64,000 nucleotides of DNA from Rhodothermia bacterium (GTDB lineage: Bacteria; Bacteroidota; Rhodothermia; Balneolales; Balneolaceae). The position numbers were made by a program, and so were the translations under genes. Under the pieces are notes generated by a model, which worked only from the letters and a program-made list of their open reading frames with translations, made no database searches and was not told the origin of the DNA. Where the stretch lies: contig JAUICM010000004.1 in the NCBI GenBank assembly GCA_030427885.1, positions 248,001-312,000 of the forward strand, written 5' to 3'. Positions within the stretch are counted from its first letter, which is position 1. Each line of letters starts with the position of its first letter. Of the stretch, positions 8,901 to 19,311 are shown one piece after another.

Positions 8901-9993
8901 GAAACTGAATGTTAGCAAAAGTAATCTCTGACACCGTCACGAACGAATAGGTATAAGTCCAGCTGGTTTCGGTGGTATCTCTGAATCTCCAGTAATAGCG
9001 TGTGTTGCTCTCAAGAGTGGTGGAGATGGTGAAGGTGGTATCCGTAAGGTTCTCCTCATCAATAACAGGAGAGCTGAAATCGCTGTCGTCATCAAGCTGT
9101 AGGTCATATAGTGAAGTGTCGCTGATAGAGAACCAGGTCAGTTCCGGAGTGAGTGAAACATCTTTTTCATTATTCAGCGGATCGATAGTGGCATCGTAGA
9201 AATAACTGTAATTGTTACCGCTGTTATTATCATAGCTGATTGTGGCCAGGTCGATCTTACCATCCCAGTTGACTTTATCAATAGTGGTGCTGAGCACATA
9301 GAATTCCACCGAAGAATTCAGAGCTTGCCCAGGAATATCAGCTGTTCCCGTGGTGCCCCCGGAGAAATTGCTTACTTCAACAGCATCGCTGGTCTGGAAG
9401 CCATCATTGGAGTAGCGGATATAGATCTTTTCTTCCGAAGATTTAGCTGCAGATAATTCAACGGTGATCGTAACGGGATCGTTTTCAGTAACAGCAGTGT
9501 CGGGTATGCCGGAAACGGAACTTATTGAAATGGGTTCTGCACTGGTTTTGAGTACAGCCACAGTACTGTTGGCATAGCCATTGTCATCAAAGATGAGGGT
9601 ATAATAGTTTCCGTTCGTAACTGTAATACTGTTATTGGCACTTCCATTGTAAGTGAAGCTGGTGAACCCGTCAATATTAAGGCTTCCGCCATCTGCCCAT
9701 TTGTTGGCATAGGTATTTCCATCAGGCCCACTGGTAAAAAGCATTTCATAAGTACCAGCGGTAGTATCGCCTCCTGAGGATTGGATGTTTACCGTTGACA
9801 GATACTGACCTCCGGCAAAAGAGCGGTACGACTGCCTGAAATTTCCCATGGTTTCGGAATCATTGGAATTGGTCCAGCCATTCCAGGCTCCCGGTGTATT
9901 GATTCCTTCTGGCTCGTAGATCTGGGCAGTCACTGTTTGATTGACACCAATTCCGGCACTGATAAACAATATGGCTACTAGCAGTTTCTTCAT
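5956..9993 (-). CDS. T9SS-secreted fibronectin-III-repeat protein, glucan locus
   Basis: 1345 residues, in an operon with the amylase gene, whose stop lies 4 bases upstream of this ATG. A signal peptide (MKKLLVAILFISAGIGV, cleavage after TAQ) is followed by an N-terminal module near residues 25-155 (FNWGWTN-type aromatic surface, NGNYYTLIFDD), then an Ig-like module with IYIRYSNDGF and NNSGNNYSY shared with the 3520-5772 protein. One Fn3-like repeat, an inserted CBM-like domain (EVWFGLNDSN, YYYAFRYRYKDQDYVYGG) and eight further Fn3-like repeats follow, each closing with YYWRVRA...WS...FTT. A T9SS sorting domain ends it ([17 protein letters not shown]). No catalytic residues were recognised. 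I infer a surface-bound or secreted starch-binding partner of the amylase. Confidence 0.85.
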   Translation of the reverse strand: MKKLLVAILFISAGIGVNQTVTAQIYEPEGINTPGAWNGWTNSNDSETMGNFRQSYRSFAGGQYLSTVNIQSSGGDTTAGTYEMLFTSGPDGNTYANKWADGGSLNIDGFTSFTYNGSANNSITVTNGNYYTLIFDDNGYANSTVAVLKTSAEPISISSVSGIPDTAVTENDPVTITVELSAAKSSEEKIYIRYSNDGFQTSDAVEVSNFSGGTTGTADIPGQALNSSVEFYVLSTTIDKVNWDGKIDLATISYDNNSGNNYSYFYDATIDPLNNEKDVSLTPELTWFSISDTSLYDLQLDDDSDFSSPVIDEENLTDTTFTISTTLESNTRYYWRFRDTTETSWTYTYSFVTVSEITFANIQFPSSSVFDEGSTATIYGQVTVPDVTSVSGADADLEVWFGLNDSNTDPSAWAEMNWETASFNEDKLSTDEYTFTTDSGLEPGHYYYAFRYRYKDQDYVYGGLNGEWDGITNTSGELVVMDIPELNSPADAATDISVMPDLSWTATDAGIQEFNLQVAAESGFSSPIIDEANLPSSGTSYSVSSSFDNETTYYWRVRSEYDTTASAWSETFSFTTEAGLPSKITLNSPADGASDIAIEPTFSWTADPNSGTYQIQISSSNDFSGSLVFDRDSISATQYVITDEDLLISASTYYWRVQGLNEEGTGDWSDTRSFTTIKSVPELISPADGASDIAIDEAFEWNQINGALNYDIQISTVSDFTAMVVDSAAHPDTSFVADSLQLETPYFWRVKANYSAGSSEWSVTRSFTTVAPPPLVPVLIDPDSASSDIGLQPILSWQASVDAESYNLQLATSSDLNSGIVVDSSGISGTEFQTKDLSRATTYYWRVRAYNSEGGFGDWSTIYPFTTIPEIPDAPELVSPADSSAFLGSPVTFTWNTADGANHYLFQYSETSDFTFSADSALTDTVLTISGFQSAHTYFWRVRSSNTGGNSGWSSVRTFTTGLAGYDGPGLISPEHKAFDTDTALTFAWKALTGAASYQLQVSDSSHFNSTLIDSSGIEDAILDLSGFDIASTYFWRVRAMDTNGSSEWSTVGQFMTRGSSPLVPVIVSPADSASDQPRNITYTWRPSVGAASYELRFSDQEDLSVSLDSTGITDTLLTIHSLAQNTRYYWQLRAVNTYGSSEWTALHTFTTGLDLPATPVLITPEEEDITELSVRFAWNGVANTESYQFQLAETDSFKVLLVDSSLTVLTIEVDDLTEQTTYYWRVRSYNRAGNSFWSDTLSFTTMMITDIEQEGLPTEFGLNQNYPNPFNPSTVISYQLPVGSRVELKVFDMLGREVAVLVNERRPAGEHAVTFNAHGFASGIYLYQLNAGEKVFTKRLTLIK

Positions 9994-9997
9994 GGCA

Positions 9998-12900
9998 TTA
10001 TTTGATCAGCATTAATTTTTTGATCTGGACAAAATCACCCGATTTGATTCGATACAGATATAAGCCGCTGGCAAGTCCTGAGGCATTGAATTTAACAGTA
10101 TGATACCCGGCGTTTTTACGACTTTCCACCAGAGTGGCTACTTTTTGTCCCGTTATGTTAAAGACCTCCAGAAGTACTTCACCCGCTTCAGGTAAAGCAT
10201 ATCGGATATTTGTGCTTGGGTTGAATGGGTTCGGATAATTCTGCTGCAGCTGGTAGTGATCAGGCACACCTTCTGTTTCAATTCCTGTAATAACAGAAGT
10301 GGAGAATTCCTGAGTTGAGCTCCATTCTCCTCCACCTGCTTTATTAACTCCGCGAACTCTCCAGTAGTAGGTACTTTCACCATCCAGGGTAATATTTTCA
10401 AGTTTCTGGGAAGTCAGGTTCAGTGAATCCAGCAGGAGCTCAGTAAAATCAGCATCGTTGCTCAGTTGAAAGTTGTAAGAACCCGCCCGCTCTGCATTAG
10501 TCCAGATAAATGTATTTTCATTGGGATGAATCAGATCACCATTGAGCGGTTGAACCATCTGAGGAATACCGGGTAATGAGATATTGGTTTTAAAGAGACG
10601 TTTTGCCGACCAGGCCGAAATACCTCCCGGTCCGGAAGCTCGTACCCTCCAGTAATATGTTTGGTTATGGATCAGGTCCGAAACAGATATTAATGTATCA
10701 GCAACACCAGAGGTATCCATTTTTTGTTTAAATGAGGCGTCGGTTGCCAGCTGGAACTGATAGCTGATGGTGCTGTCTCCTGAGGAACCCCAGCTAAAGT
10801 TCAGGCTGGTGCTAAGATCCAGAGAGCTGTCGGCGGGAGAAAGTAAAACAGGGAGTGCTGGTTTTTCCGGAAGTGTTGTAAAGCTGAGGGTGTCAGACCA
10901 CGCACTGGTGTCACTTGGGTTAACAGCTCTGAGCCTCCAGTAGTAGGTAGTATTCCTATCCAGAATATTGTTTACCGAAAATGAATTACCGGTCAGGCCG
11001 GAAGTATCAATTACGGCAGATTGAAAAGTAATACTTGAATCGATCTGCAATTCAAATGAATAGGTAAGTTCGGGAATTTCCCATGCCAGGCTGATGGTGT
11101 CGGGGATAGCAGTACTCATATCAGCAGGTGCTGCAGGAACCGGAATTCCGGGAGTATCAAAAACGGTGGTAAAAGTGCCCGTTGATGACCAGCCGCTGGT
11201 ATACTTACTGCTTACAGAACGAACTCTCCAGTAATAAACAGTATTGCGTTCCAGAAAATCAGGACTGAAGGTAGTGTCAGATAGTTCCGTCAGTTCAGCT
11301 TTGATCTTTAAATCAGGGGTTTTTGAGAGCTGAAGCGTGTATGTATCTGTATTAACCGCAGGGTTCCAGCTCAGGCTGTCGTCGATTTTAACATTAAGCT
11401 GGTTTTCGGTTGGATAGGCAAGAACCGGAGTCCCGATAGCGCTGGTGGTAAAGCTCCAGGCAGAAGACCAATCTCCCGTTCCACTGACATTTGTGCCTCG
11501 CACACGCCAGAAATATTCGTTATCAGCCATGATACCTGATAGCTGAACCGAGTTAGTCTCAATGCCAGCTCCATTTTTGATGATGGTTTCGAAATTTGGA
11601 TCACTGGCTAGCTGGTATTCATAAGAATCAACTTCGGGCAACATAAGCCAGCTCAAAACCGGACTGGTTGAGATCTCAGCTGCTGCAGAGTCAGGAGAAA
11701 CGAGTACCACAACTGAAGGAGCTTGAGGAATAGTGGTGAAGTTAAAAGCCGAAGACCAGCTTCCTTCGCCGAAATCATTCAGGGCCCTTACCCGCCATTG
11801 ATATTTGGTACTGTATTCCAGCTCATCAGGCGAATAACTATTGTCAGTCAGATCGTTTGCAGAGACAACAGTTTCTTCTGTTTGTGTATTAATGATCTCA
11901 ATTTCATAGTTGTCTGCATTGGAAACAGCAGCCCAGTTCAGGATAATATCCAGTTCTGTATCAAGAGTATTGTTAGCTGGAGAACTAAGCGTAACCGATC
12001 CCGGGATACCGGAAGTATAGGATCCGGTAACTGAAAAAGTCTTTTTAGATAAACTGTTAGCAGTGATCGTGAATGTATCACTGAAGGAGCCTAAAGAAGC
12101 TGGTTCGAAGGTAATTTTAACAACCAGGTCTTCTCCGGGGGCAATGGTTCCGTTTATAGGATCTGCCGAGAATTCTGAACTGAAATTAGAGATATCAGTG
12201 ATCACCAGCTCTGCACTTCCGGTGTTTTCAATAGTAAGGGTTTTCTCAAAAGGAGGTTCATTACCGGAACCTGATACCTCTTCGAAACTTATGCTTGCAG
12301 AAGAAAGGCTGATCTCAGGTTGGGTCTCATTCAGTAAACCAGCAGGAGGAGTTCCAAGTTTGGTTGTGGAGTAGATCTCAAATTCTCCGGGTGCCATATT
12401 TACTGGAGAAAGTGCATTCTCATTTATAAACAGTGAGTCACCACTAAAATATTCGTACCACCATTTTCCTGAGCCCGAGTTATGAGCATAGGGCCACACA
12501 TCAGCACTCACGACATCAAAATTGCCTAGAATCTGGACATCGGTTGCAGCCTTCAACAAAATACGTTTTTGCTTACCACCAAGGTCGAGGGTAAAATCAT
12601 TGGTCTGGAAGGAAGGATGAGTGGTTTTGAGTTTGGCTATTTCAGCTGTGGTTTGATATAAACGCTTGCGGTCTGCATCATCATTGTATTCCCATAAAAT
12701 GGGTTTTTCACCAGTTCGTCCGTTTTCTTCGATACTGATATCATATCCCAGTTCGCCGAATTGCCAGATCATCTTCGGCCCCGGAACAGCTAACAGAAAA
12801 GCGTGAGCTATCTTCATCCGGTTCAGGGCCGTGGATTGTTCTTTAACATCATAACCATTGAAGCTGTTTCCATAGTTGATCAGCTCGTTCATGATCCGTT

Positions 12901-14926
12901 CTTCATCATGGCTTTCCATATACCCGACCAGATGTTTATAGGTCCAGCCTCTGTTAGAGTGTGCTACATTACTAAGGTCGCCTCCGAAACCCAGTGCAGC
13001 ATCTTTATATTGATCATGCATAATACCCCAAAGCATATATCCGCTGTTCGCCAGCACGATCTCTTCGTCATTGTTGCCAAGGTGCTCCAGGATCATGTAC
13101 GCATCAGGATAAGTACCATGAAGCTCTGACTTCATCCGGTTCAGAAGGTCGATACGGCTTTGGTCGTACTGATTCCACGAACCGACGTCTGTAGTGTATT
13201 TTTGAGTGAAGCCTTTACTGAGATCGTAGCGGTATCCATCCACATGATATTCCTCGATCCAGTATTTATTTACGGCGTCAACAAAACGCTGAGTGAATTT
13301 ACTGCTGTGGTCAAAATCATAGCCAACATTGAATGGATGGCGTGCCGTAGTATTGAACCAGATATTTTCAGATGTTGGGCTGCCGTACTTTCCATCATTA
13401 TATAACCTGACCATTGGGGACTGACCAAAAGAGTGGTTAAACACAGCGTCCAGAATCACCGCTATTCCCCGGTTATGAGCTTCGTTCACGAGCCTTTTAA
13501 GATCTTCACCGGGACCGTAGTAGCGATCAGGTGCAAAATAGAAAGCAGGGTTATATCCCCAGCTGTTATTGCCTTCAAACTCATTCACCGGCATCAGCTC
13601 GATCGCATTTACCCCAAGCTTTTCTATATAGTCGAGTGAATCTATGATGGTGGCAAAATCGTGGGCATCGCTGAAATCACGGACCAGTAGCTCGTAGATT
13701 ACCAGGTTGTCTTTTGAGGGTGGGGTCCAGGAATCATCCGTCCAGTCGAATTCATCCTGATCGGTCTGTATAACAGATACATAATCAGTGGTCTTATCCT
13801 CAGGGTATTCCATGAGGCCGGGATAGGTCTCATCTTCAATGTATTTGTCATCCACATGAAGTACCATTTCAGAATAGGGGTCGGCAATACGGATCTCGTT
13901 ATCCACCAGATACTGGAAACGGTACTTTTTACCGGGTTGCAGTCCGGTGATGGTGATCCACCAATATACTTCGTTATAACTGGTTTGATGGCGCTTCATT
14001 TGATAATCGGGATGAACTTTCCAATCCGTGAAATCGCCGATCACATATACTAGTTCTTTAAAGGGCGCGAGGAGTGAAAGTGTGACCTTAGTGGGGTCGT
14101 TATCATAATAATAGATTCCCTCAGTGATTCCGGTTGGGCGATTGGCATTAATCACATCTGAAGGAACTATGAAGTATACGGCAGCAGTATCCTTTCCGCC
14201 GTTTGAATCTGTTGCAATTGCTGTTAATTCGGTCAGGCCTTCTGATGTTGCCGTAGCTGAAAAACTGAGTGTATCACCGGTGGTTTCTGATACCTTGGTT
14301 CCGTTCTTGAACAGCTCAATACTTTGAAGTGTTGAGCCGATCGCACCGCCGAGCACTTCCACATCAAATGCGTCATTCAATTCAAGAATAGTGGATTCTT
14401 CTTCAGGGGCATTGAAACGAACGTGAACCCCATCGGAATAAAGGTCAACAAACAGATCGGTATTATTTTCCCCCTTTCCCTCGGTTTCAGCATCAGCGCT
14501 TCTGAACACCATGGCCAGTTTCAGGATATCTTCATTATTGGGTACCGCGTAATACGATCTAATATCCGAAATAGTAAAAGAGTACAGATTCGATGAGATC
14601 CGGCTTAGTTTAGTGGCAGCAGTATTTTCACCCCATTCTGTCTTCACGTATTTCCAGTCTGTAAGTCCGGAACTCTGATCTGTAATTACACCCGTGTGTG
14701 CATATACATCCCCCGAAAAATCTATTAAGCCTTGGTTTCCTTTGGAGGCATCGAAGTAAATTGTGACAGATTGAGCTCCGGATGGAAAAGCCGGGTCGGG
14801 ATAAACCTGTGCATTAACCCCGGTAAAACAAACCAGGGTCATAAAAAGAACAGAAAGCAGCCGTGAAAAGTGCTTACCAGGAGTTGATGCAGTAAAGGCA
14901 GAAGGCTTGTTTTTGAATGAAGTCAA
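9998..14926 (-). CDS. T9SS-secreted GH13 alpha-amylase-family enzyme with Fn3 repeats
   Basis: 1642 residues with a TTG start (14926) that is forced by an in-frame stop four codons upstream and needed to supply the signal peptide ([18 protein letters not shown]). An N-terminal domain and an E-set, glycogen-binding-like domain ([12 protein letters not shown]) precede the GH13 barrel. The barrel shows all four signature regions: DAVFNH (493-498), GYRYD with nucleophile D568, ILEHL with acid/base E614, and ESHDEE with D674. After the barrel come an all-beta end, an ASPM/SPD-2/Hydin-like domain ([10 protein letters not shown]), six Fn3-like repeats and a T9SS sorting domain ending KKLMLIK. It should hydrolyse alpha-1,4-glucans outside the cell. 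It is the first gene of the operon, behind a perfect 20-bp operator. The exact GH13 subfamily is not assigned. Confidence 0.93.
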   Translation of the reverse strand: MTSFKNKPSAFTASTPGKHFSRLLSVLFMTLVCFTGVNAQVYPDPAFPSGAQSVTIYFDASKGNQGLIDFSGDVYAHTGVITDQSSGLTDWKYVKTEWGENTAATKLSRISSNLYSFTISDIRSYYAVPNNEDILKLAMVFRSADAETEGKGENNTDLFVDLYSDGVHVRFNAPEEESTILELNDAFDVEVLGGAIGSTLQSIELFKNGTKVSETTGDTLSFSATATSEGLTELTAIATDSNGGKDTAAVYFIVPSDVINANRPTGITEGIYYYDNDPTKVTLSLLAPFKELVYVIGDFTDWKVHPDYQMKRHQTSYNEVYWWITITGLQPGKKYRFQYLVDNEIRIADPYSEMVLHVDDKYIEDETYPGLMEYPEDKTTDYVSVIQTDQDEFDWTDDSWTPPSKDNLVIYELLVRDFSDAHDFATIIDSLDYIEKLGVNAIELMPVNEFEGNNSWGYNPAFYFAPDRYYGPGEDLKRLVNEAHNRGIAVILDAVFNHSFGQSPMVRLYNDGKYGSPTSENIWFNTTARHPFNVGYDFDHSSKFTQRFVDAVNKYWIEEYHVDGYRYDLSKGFTQKYTTDVGSWNQYDQSRIDLLNRMKSELHGTYPDAYMILEHLGNNDEEIVLANSGYMLWGIMHDQYKDAALGFGGDLSNVAHSNRGWTYKHLVGYMESHDEERIMNELINYGNSFNGYDVKEQSTALNRMKIAHAFLLAVPGPKMIWQFGELGYDISIEENGRTGEKPILWEYNDDADRKRLYQTTAEIAKLKTTHPSFQTNDFTLDLGGKQKRILLKAATDVQILGNFDVVSADVWPYAHNSGSGKWWYEYFSGDSLFINENALSPVNMAPGEFEIYSTTKLGTPPAGLLNETQPEISLSSASISFEEVSGSGNEPPFEKTLTIENTGSAELVITDISNFSSEFSADPINGTIAPGEDLVVKITFEPASLGSFSDTFTITANSLSKKTFSVTGSYTSGIPGSVTLSSPANNTLDTELDIILNWAAVSNADNYEIEIINTQTEETVVSANDLTDNSYSPDELEYSTKYQWRVRALNDFGEGSWSSAFNFTTIPQAPSVVVLVSPDSAAAEISTSPVLSWLMLPEVDSYEYQLASDPNFETIIKNGAGIETNSVQLSGIMADNEYFWRVRGTNVSGTGDWSSAWSFTTSAIGTPVLAYPTENQLNVKIDDSLSWNPAVNTDTYTLQLSKTPDLKIKAELTELSDTTFSPDFLERNTVYYWRVRSVSSKYTSGWSSTGTFTTVFDTPGIPVPAAPADMSTAIPDTISLAWEIPELTYSFELQIDSSITFQSAVIDTSGLTGNSFSVNNILDRNTTYYWRLRAVNPSDTSAWSDTLSFTTLPEKPALPVLLSPADSSLDLSTSLNFSWGSSGDSTISYQFQLATDASFKQKMDTSGVADTLISVSDLIHNQTYYWRVRASGPGGISAWSAKRLFKTNISLPGIPQMVQPLNGDLIHPNENTFIWTNAERAGSYNFQLSNDADFTELLLDSLNLTSQKLENITLDGESTYYWRVRGVNKAGGGEWSSTQEFSTSVITGIETEGVPDHYQLQQNYPNPFNPSTNIRYALPEAGEVLLEVFNITGQKVATLVESRKNAGYHTVKFNASGLASGLYLYRIKSGDFVQIKKLMLIK

Positions 14927-14972
14927 CGGAGTACCCTAAGCTGATGTGGCTAATAATTTTGTTTCCAACGCA

Positions 14973-15004
14973 CAAATGTAAGCGCTTACATTTTATCAGT
15001 CAAA
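14973..15004 (-). promoter_or_regulatory. Bacteroidota-type promoter of the amylase operon
   Basis: On the minus strand TTTG (15001-15004) is followed after 20 bases by TACATTTG (14973-14980), which fits the TTTG / TAnnTTTG promoter form described for Bacteroidota. Transcription would start a few bases beyond, giving a leader of about 40 bases. The palindrome at 14974-14993 covers the -7 box. Confidence 0.6.
14974..14993 (-). promoter_or_regulatory. LacI-family-type operator, copy 1 (perfect 20-bp palindrome)
   Basis: A perfect dyad of 20 bases with core tgtaagcgcttaca, centred on CG, as in LacI/GalR/CcpA operators. It lies about 50 bases upstream of the amylase start and is preceded (on + strand) by ccaacg, as at 5821. 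It overlaps the spacer and -7 box of the promoter described at 14973-15004, the expected place for a repressor that senses glucan products. No LacI gene is in the window. Confidence 0.8.
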
Positions 15005-15145
15005 TTTAATAATCGGGTATCAAGGTTATATAAAATAATTGTTTATGTATTTAAGGGATGTTTGTTGAGTGGAAGTTTTGAGCAAAATGTTGTTCTAAAT
15101 ATCATATTCAGATTGAATCATCGTTCGGCTTTGCTATTTTCGGGA

Positions 15146-15916
15146 ATGGCACACACAGATATTTCAGAAACAGGTACCTGTCTTAATTGTGGAGCAGAGG
15201 TTAATGGTAATTACTGTTCCAAGTGCGGGCAGAAAAATCAACCTACCGGACTTCCTTTGAGGTTGTTTATTGAGGATGCTGCTGAAACCTTATTCAATAT
15301 AGACAACAGGGTTTTTAAGACAATCAAAGACCTTTTCTCAAGCCCGGGGAAAGTCACACTAAAGTACATCAGGGGACAACGGGCAGATTATTTACCGCCG
15401 CTGCGGATATACCTGTCAATAAGCGTTATTTATTTTTTGATCCTGAGCATGGTTGAAACAAATAAAGTGTTTTTTATTGAATTTGGTACTGATTCTGAAT
15501 TCACACATGAAATAGCCACAAAGATTCAGTACCTGATGTTTTTCCTGGTTCCGGTGATGGCGCTGGTCGTTCAATTATTTTACCGGAAACAGAAGAAATA
15601 CTATGTGGAGTTTCTGATCTTTTCAGTACATATACATTCCGTATGGTTCGTATTGTTATCCTTTGATCTGTTGTCGATATACCTTGGTGGGCATATTGAA
15701 CATTCTTATAGTTCGATTCCATACTTATTAGTTGTGGCGCTTAGTATCGTATCAAATTTTTTACCTTTTGCATACCTTACAATGAGCCTTAAAACCGTGT
15801 TTGGTGAAAGCTGGCCACGCTCCATTGCTAAGAGTCTTGGAGTAATATTTTTATACTTTTTGATTTTAGCATTTGTAGTAATTATGATTTTACTTTTAGG
15901 AAAATATGATACTTGA
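15146..15916 (+). CDS. DUF3667 zinc-ribbon membrane protein
   Basis: I place the start at the ATG at 15146 (MAHTDISETGTCLNC), since the 28 residues in front of it look like leader sequence; this gives 256 residues. The N terminus carries a double CxxC zinc ribbon (CLNCGAEVNGNYCSKCGQ), then the conserved DUF3667 stretch with LFNIDNRVFKTIKDL and SPGKVTLKYIRGQRADYLPPLRIYL. Four or five hydrophobic segments follow (YFLILSM, YLMFFLVPVMALVVQLF, SVWFVLLSFDLLSIYL, LVVALSIVSNFLPFAY, IFLYFLILAFVVIMILLL). The function of the family is unknown. Its end overlaps the carbonic-anhydrase gene by 11 bases, so translation is probably coupled. Confidence 0.82.
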   Translation: MAHTDISETGTCLNCGAEVNGNYCSKCGQKNQPTGLPLRLFIEDAAETLFNIDNRVFKTIKDLFSSPGKVTLKYIRGQRADYLPPLRIYLSISVIYFLILSMVETNKVFFIEFGTDSEFTHEIATKIQYLMFFLVPVMALVVQLFYRKQKKYYVEFLIFSVHIHSVWFVLLSFDLLSIYLGGHIEHSYSSIPYLLVVALSIVSNFLPFAYLTMSLKTVFGESWPRSIAKSLGVIFLYFLILAFVVIMILLLGKYDT

Positions 15917-16448
15917 GTTCTTAGGGAAATTCCCGTCCATACATAAGTCAGCACATATCACAGACAGTGCTGAAATAATCGGAGATGTGGTGATTGGTGA
16001 GGAGAGCAGTGTTTGGTTCAATGTCACAATTCGTGGAGATGTGAATAAGATCAGGATAGGAGACCGGAGTAATGTACAGGATAATGTATGCATCCATGTG
16101 ATGAATCAAACCGGCCCGACATTTATTGGAGATGAGGTAACGATCGGTCACGGAGCGGTGGTGCATGGCTGTACCATAAAAGACCGGGTTCTGGTTGGTA
16201 TCAATGCAACCATACTGGATAAGGCAGTGATTGAATCTGATGTGATCGTGGCTGCAGGCACCCTGGTTCCACCAGGTAAAGTATTAGAGAGTGGTTATTT
16301 ATATATGGGGTCTCCTGCTAAGGCAGCCAGAAAATTATCTGATGCTGAGATCGAGTCAATCCGAAAGTACTCACAGAATTATGTGAAATATTCACGTGCC
16401 TATCAGGGAAAGGATAAATATGAGACTAACCCCTTTTATAAATTATGA
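15906..16448 (+). CDS. Gamma-class carbonic anhydrase-like hexapeptide protein
   Basis: 180 residues forming a left-handed beta-helix from hexapeptide repeats, with family hallmarks SSVWFNVTIRGDVNKIRIG, SNVQDNVCIHV, VTIGHGAVVHGC and VGINATILD. The histidines in CIHV and GHGAVVHG are where gamma-carbonic anhydrases bind zinc; the arginine and aspartate in RGD and the glutamine in VQDN fit too. It could hydrate CO2, or be a PaaY/CaiE-type relative of uncertain activity. It overlaps the DUF3667 gene and ends just ahead of a dyad repeat. Confidence 0.9.
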   Translation: MILEFLGKFPSIHKSAHITDSAEIIGDVVIGEESSVWFNVTIRGDVNKIRIGDRSNVQDNVCIHVMNQTGPTFIGDEVTIGHGAVVHGCTIKDRVLVGINATILDKAVIESDVIVAAGTLVPPGKVLESGYLYMGSPAKAARKLSDAEIESIRKYSQNYVKYSRAYQGKDKYETNPFYKL

Positions 16449-16455
16449 GAATTAC

Positions 16456-16504
16456 GAATTAGGAATAGTTGAATAATTATTCCTAATTCAACTATTCCTG
16501 ATTC
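16456..16504. repeat. Dyad repeat B between gamma-CA and hemW
   Basis: Arms 16456-16474 and 16486-16504 pair over 19 bases with one mismatch (core gaattaggaatagttgaat). An alternative pairing uses the internal tattcctaattc, so two mutually exclusive stems are possible. It fills the whole gap between the gamma-CA stop and the hemW ATG at 16506, so a stem here would sit directly on the hemW start region. Confidence 0.75.
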
Positions 16505-16505
16505 A

Positions 16506-17642
16506 ATGAGCGGTCTCTACATCCATATCCCATTCTGTAAACAAGCATGTTCCTATTGCGATTTCTACTTTGTTACGCGGCAGAACGAGAAGCAAAATTT
16601 TGTGGATCAGCTGATCAGTGAGATCCGTTCAAAGAAAGATTCGGAATTCAACAAAGAGAAGATAAAGACGATCTACTTCGGAGGCGGGACGCCATCACTT
16701 CTCAGCCCATTACAAATTGAAAACATTATGCAGGAGATTGAACAGGTTTTTGATCTGGACCTTAAAGAAGTGACTCTGGAAATGAATCCTGATGATGTGA
16801 CTTCAGATTATCTTCGTGGGCTAAAAGAAGCGGGTATAACAAGATCCAGTATGGGAGTTCAAAGCTTCGATGAGAATCTGCTTCGGTTTATGAACCGGGC
16901 TCATTCCAGAGAAGAGGCGCTGGCATGTCTGGATATCCTGAGTAATTCAGGGATGGATTCATTCACCGTCGATCTTATCTATGGAAATCCGGGACAAACA
17001 CCCGAAATGTTGGAAAAGGATATTGATACGCTGCTTGGATTTGATCCCCCTCATGTTTCGGCATATTCACTTACTATTGAGCCCCGAACCCGTTTGGGAA
17101 AACAGTTAGAGTTAGGCAGGATCCTTGAACCTGAAGATGATAAGGTAGCCGTTCATTTTGATCTGGTGGTTGATAAGCTTGGAGCTGCCGGCATCAAACA
17201 ATACGAAGTAAGTAATTATGCAAGAACCGGACATGAAGCAGTTCATAATTCAGCATACTGGTCACATGAAAATTACCTCGGATTCGGACCTGGTGCACAT
17301 TCCTTCTGGTGGAATGAAGACAAAAGCTCAGCCCGAAGATGGAGTAACGAACCTGATCTCAAGAAATATCTTTCAGGAAGTGGAAATCAGTTCTTTGAAG
17401 AAGAACATTTAACACTAAGTGATCTGGCAGAAGAGCGGATCATGCTGGGTCTCAGAACAGTAGTAGGAATAGATATCGAGGCATTAAAGTCTGAATATGG
17501 TCATGACTTTGGCGAGAAACACAGAAAGTATATCTCAGAGAAAGAATCAGAAGGAAAGCTGAAGAGAGAAAACTCCCGGGTATATCTGACCCGGGAGGGA
17601 TTAAAGATATCGGATGCGATCGTATTGGATCTGATCAGCTGA
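16506..17642 (+). CDS. hemW: Radical SAM heme chaperone HemW
   Basis: 378 residues. The N terminus has the radical-SAM cluster motif CxxxCxxC (C11, C15, C18 in PFCKQACSYCDFYF) followed by YFGGGTPSLL, TLEMNPDDV, MGVQSFDENLLRFMNRAH and the family block VDLIYGNPGQT. HemW-type proteins were long labelled oxygen-independent coproporphyrinogen oxidases but act as heme chaperones; the shorter length and the cluster context fit HemW rather than HemN. The C-terminal helical part (EERIMLGLRTVVGID) is also typical. It is convergent with the HU-LysM gene, with only one base between the stops. Confidence 0.92.
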   Translation: MSGLYIHIPFCKQACSYCDFYFVTRQNEKQNFVDQLISEIRSKKDSEFNKEKIKTIYFGGGTPSLLSPLQIENIMQEIEQVFDLDLKEVTLEMNPDDVTSDYLRGLKEAGITRSSMGVQSFDENLLRFMNRAHSREEALACLDILSNSGMDSFTVDLIYGNPGQTPEMLEKDIDTLLGFDPPHVSAYSLTIEPRTRLGKQLELGRILEPEDDKVAVHFDLVVDKLGAAGIKQYEVSNYARTGHEAVHNSAYWSHENYLGFGPGAHSFWWNEDKSSARRWSNEPDLKKYLSGSGNQFFEEEHLTLSDLAEERIMLGLRTVVGIDIEALKSEYGHDFGEKHRKYISEKESEGKLKRENSRVYLTREGLKISDAIVLDLIS

Positions 17643-17643
17643 T

Positions 17644-18854
<1,211 letters not shown>

Positions 18855-18858
<4 letters not shown>

Positions 18859-19139
18859 AATCCGCCTCCGCTGAGTTCATCTTTCACTGACGAGCTTTGA
18901 GTAAAATGAACCACCTTCTTTCTAGGCAGCAGCATCATTTTTTTGTAATGCGGATTGTAGGATTTATAAGGATCACGGACCTTAGAATGGAAGCTTCCTA
19001 AACCGGGAAGCGTAAACCCGGTGTCATTTGCGAGGTGATTTCCGACAATAGTTACGAATTGATCGTATACTTTTTCAGTTTCGGTCTTAGTGAGACCCAG
19101 TTTCTCGCTAAGATTATTAATTACATCAGTTTTGTTCAT
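18855..19139 (-). CDS. HU/IHF-family DNA-binding protein
   Basis: 94 residues, full length for HU. Helical N terminus ([28 protein letters not shown]), then the beta saddle ([16 protein letters not shown]) and the DNA-binding arm region. The arm is atypical: the usual NPxTG tip is replaced by [19 protein letters not shown]. It overlaps the downstream HU-LysM gene by four bases (ATGA), so the two HU-domain proteins are made from one message and may form a heterodimer. Likely a nucleoid or envelope-linked DNA-bending partner. Confidence 0.85.
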
Positions 19140-19311
19140 GCCCGGAATAAGTTAGTTTAAGGTGAATTAGCAACAAATCAATCAAAGAATCAACCAGAAT
19201 CAGGACAAGGACTTTATTTTAGGGTTGATACACGCCATTATACTTCAATATCGGTAAATATTAGGGAGAATTATATTTATAGTATGTGGATGATACTTAT
19301 TATTAGCAGGT

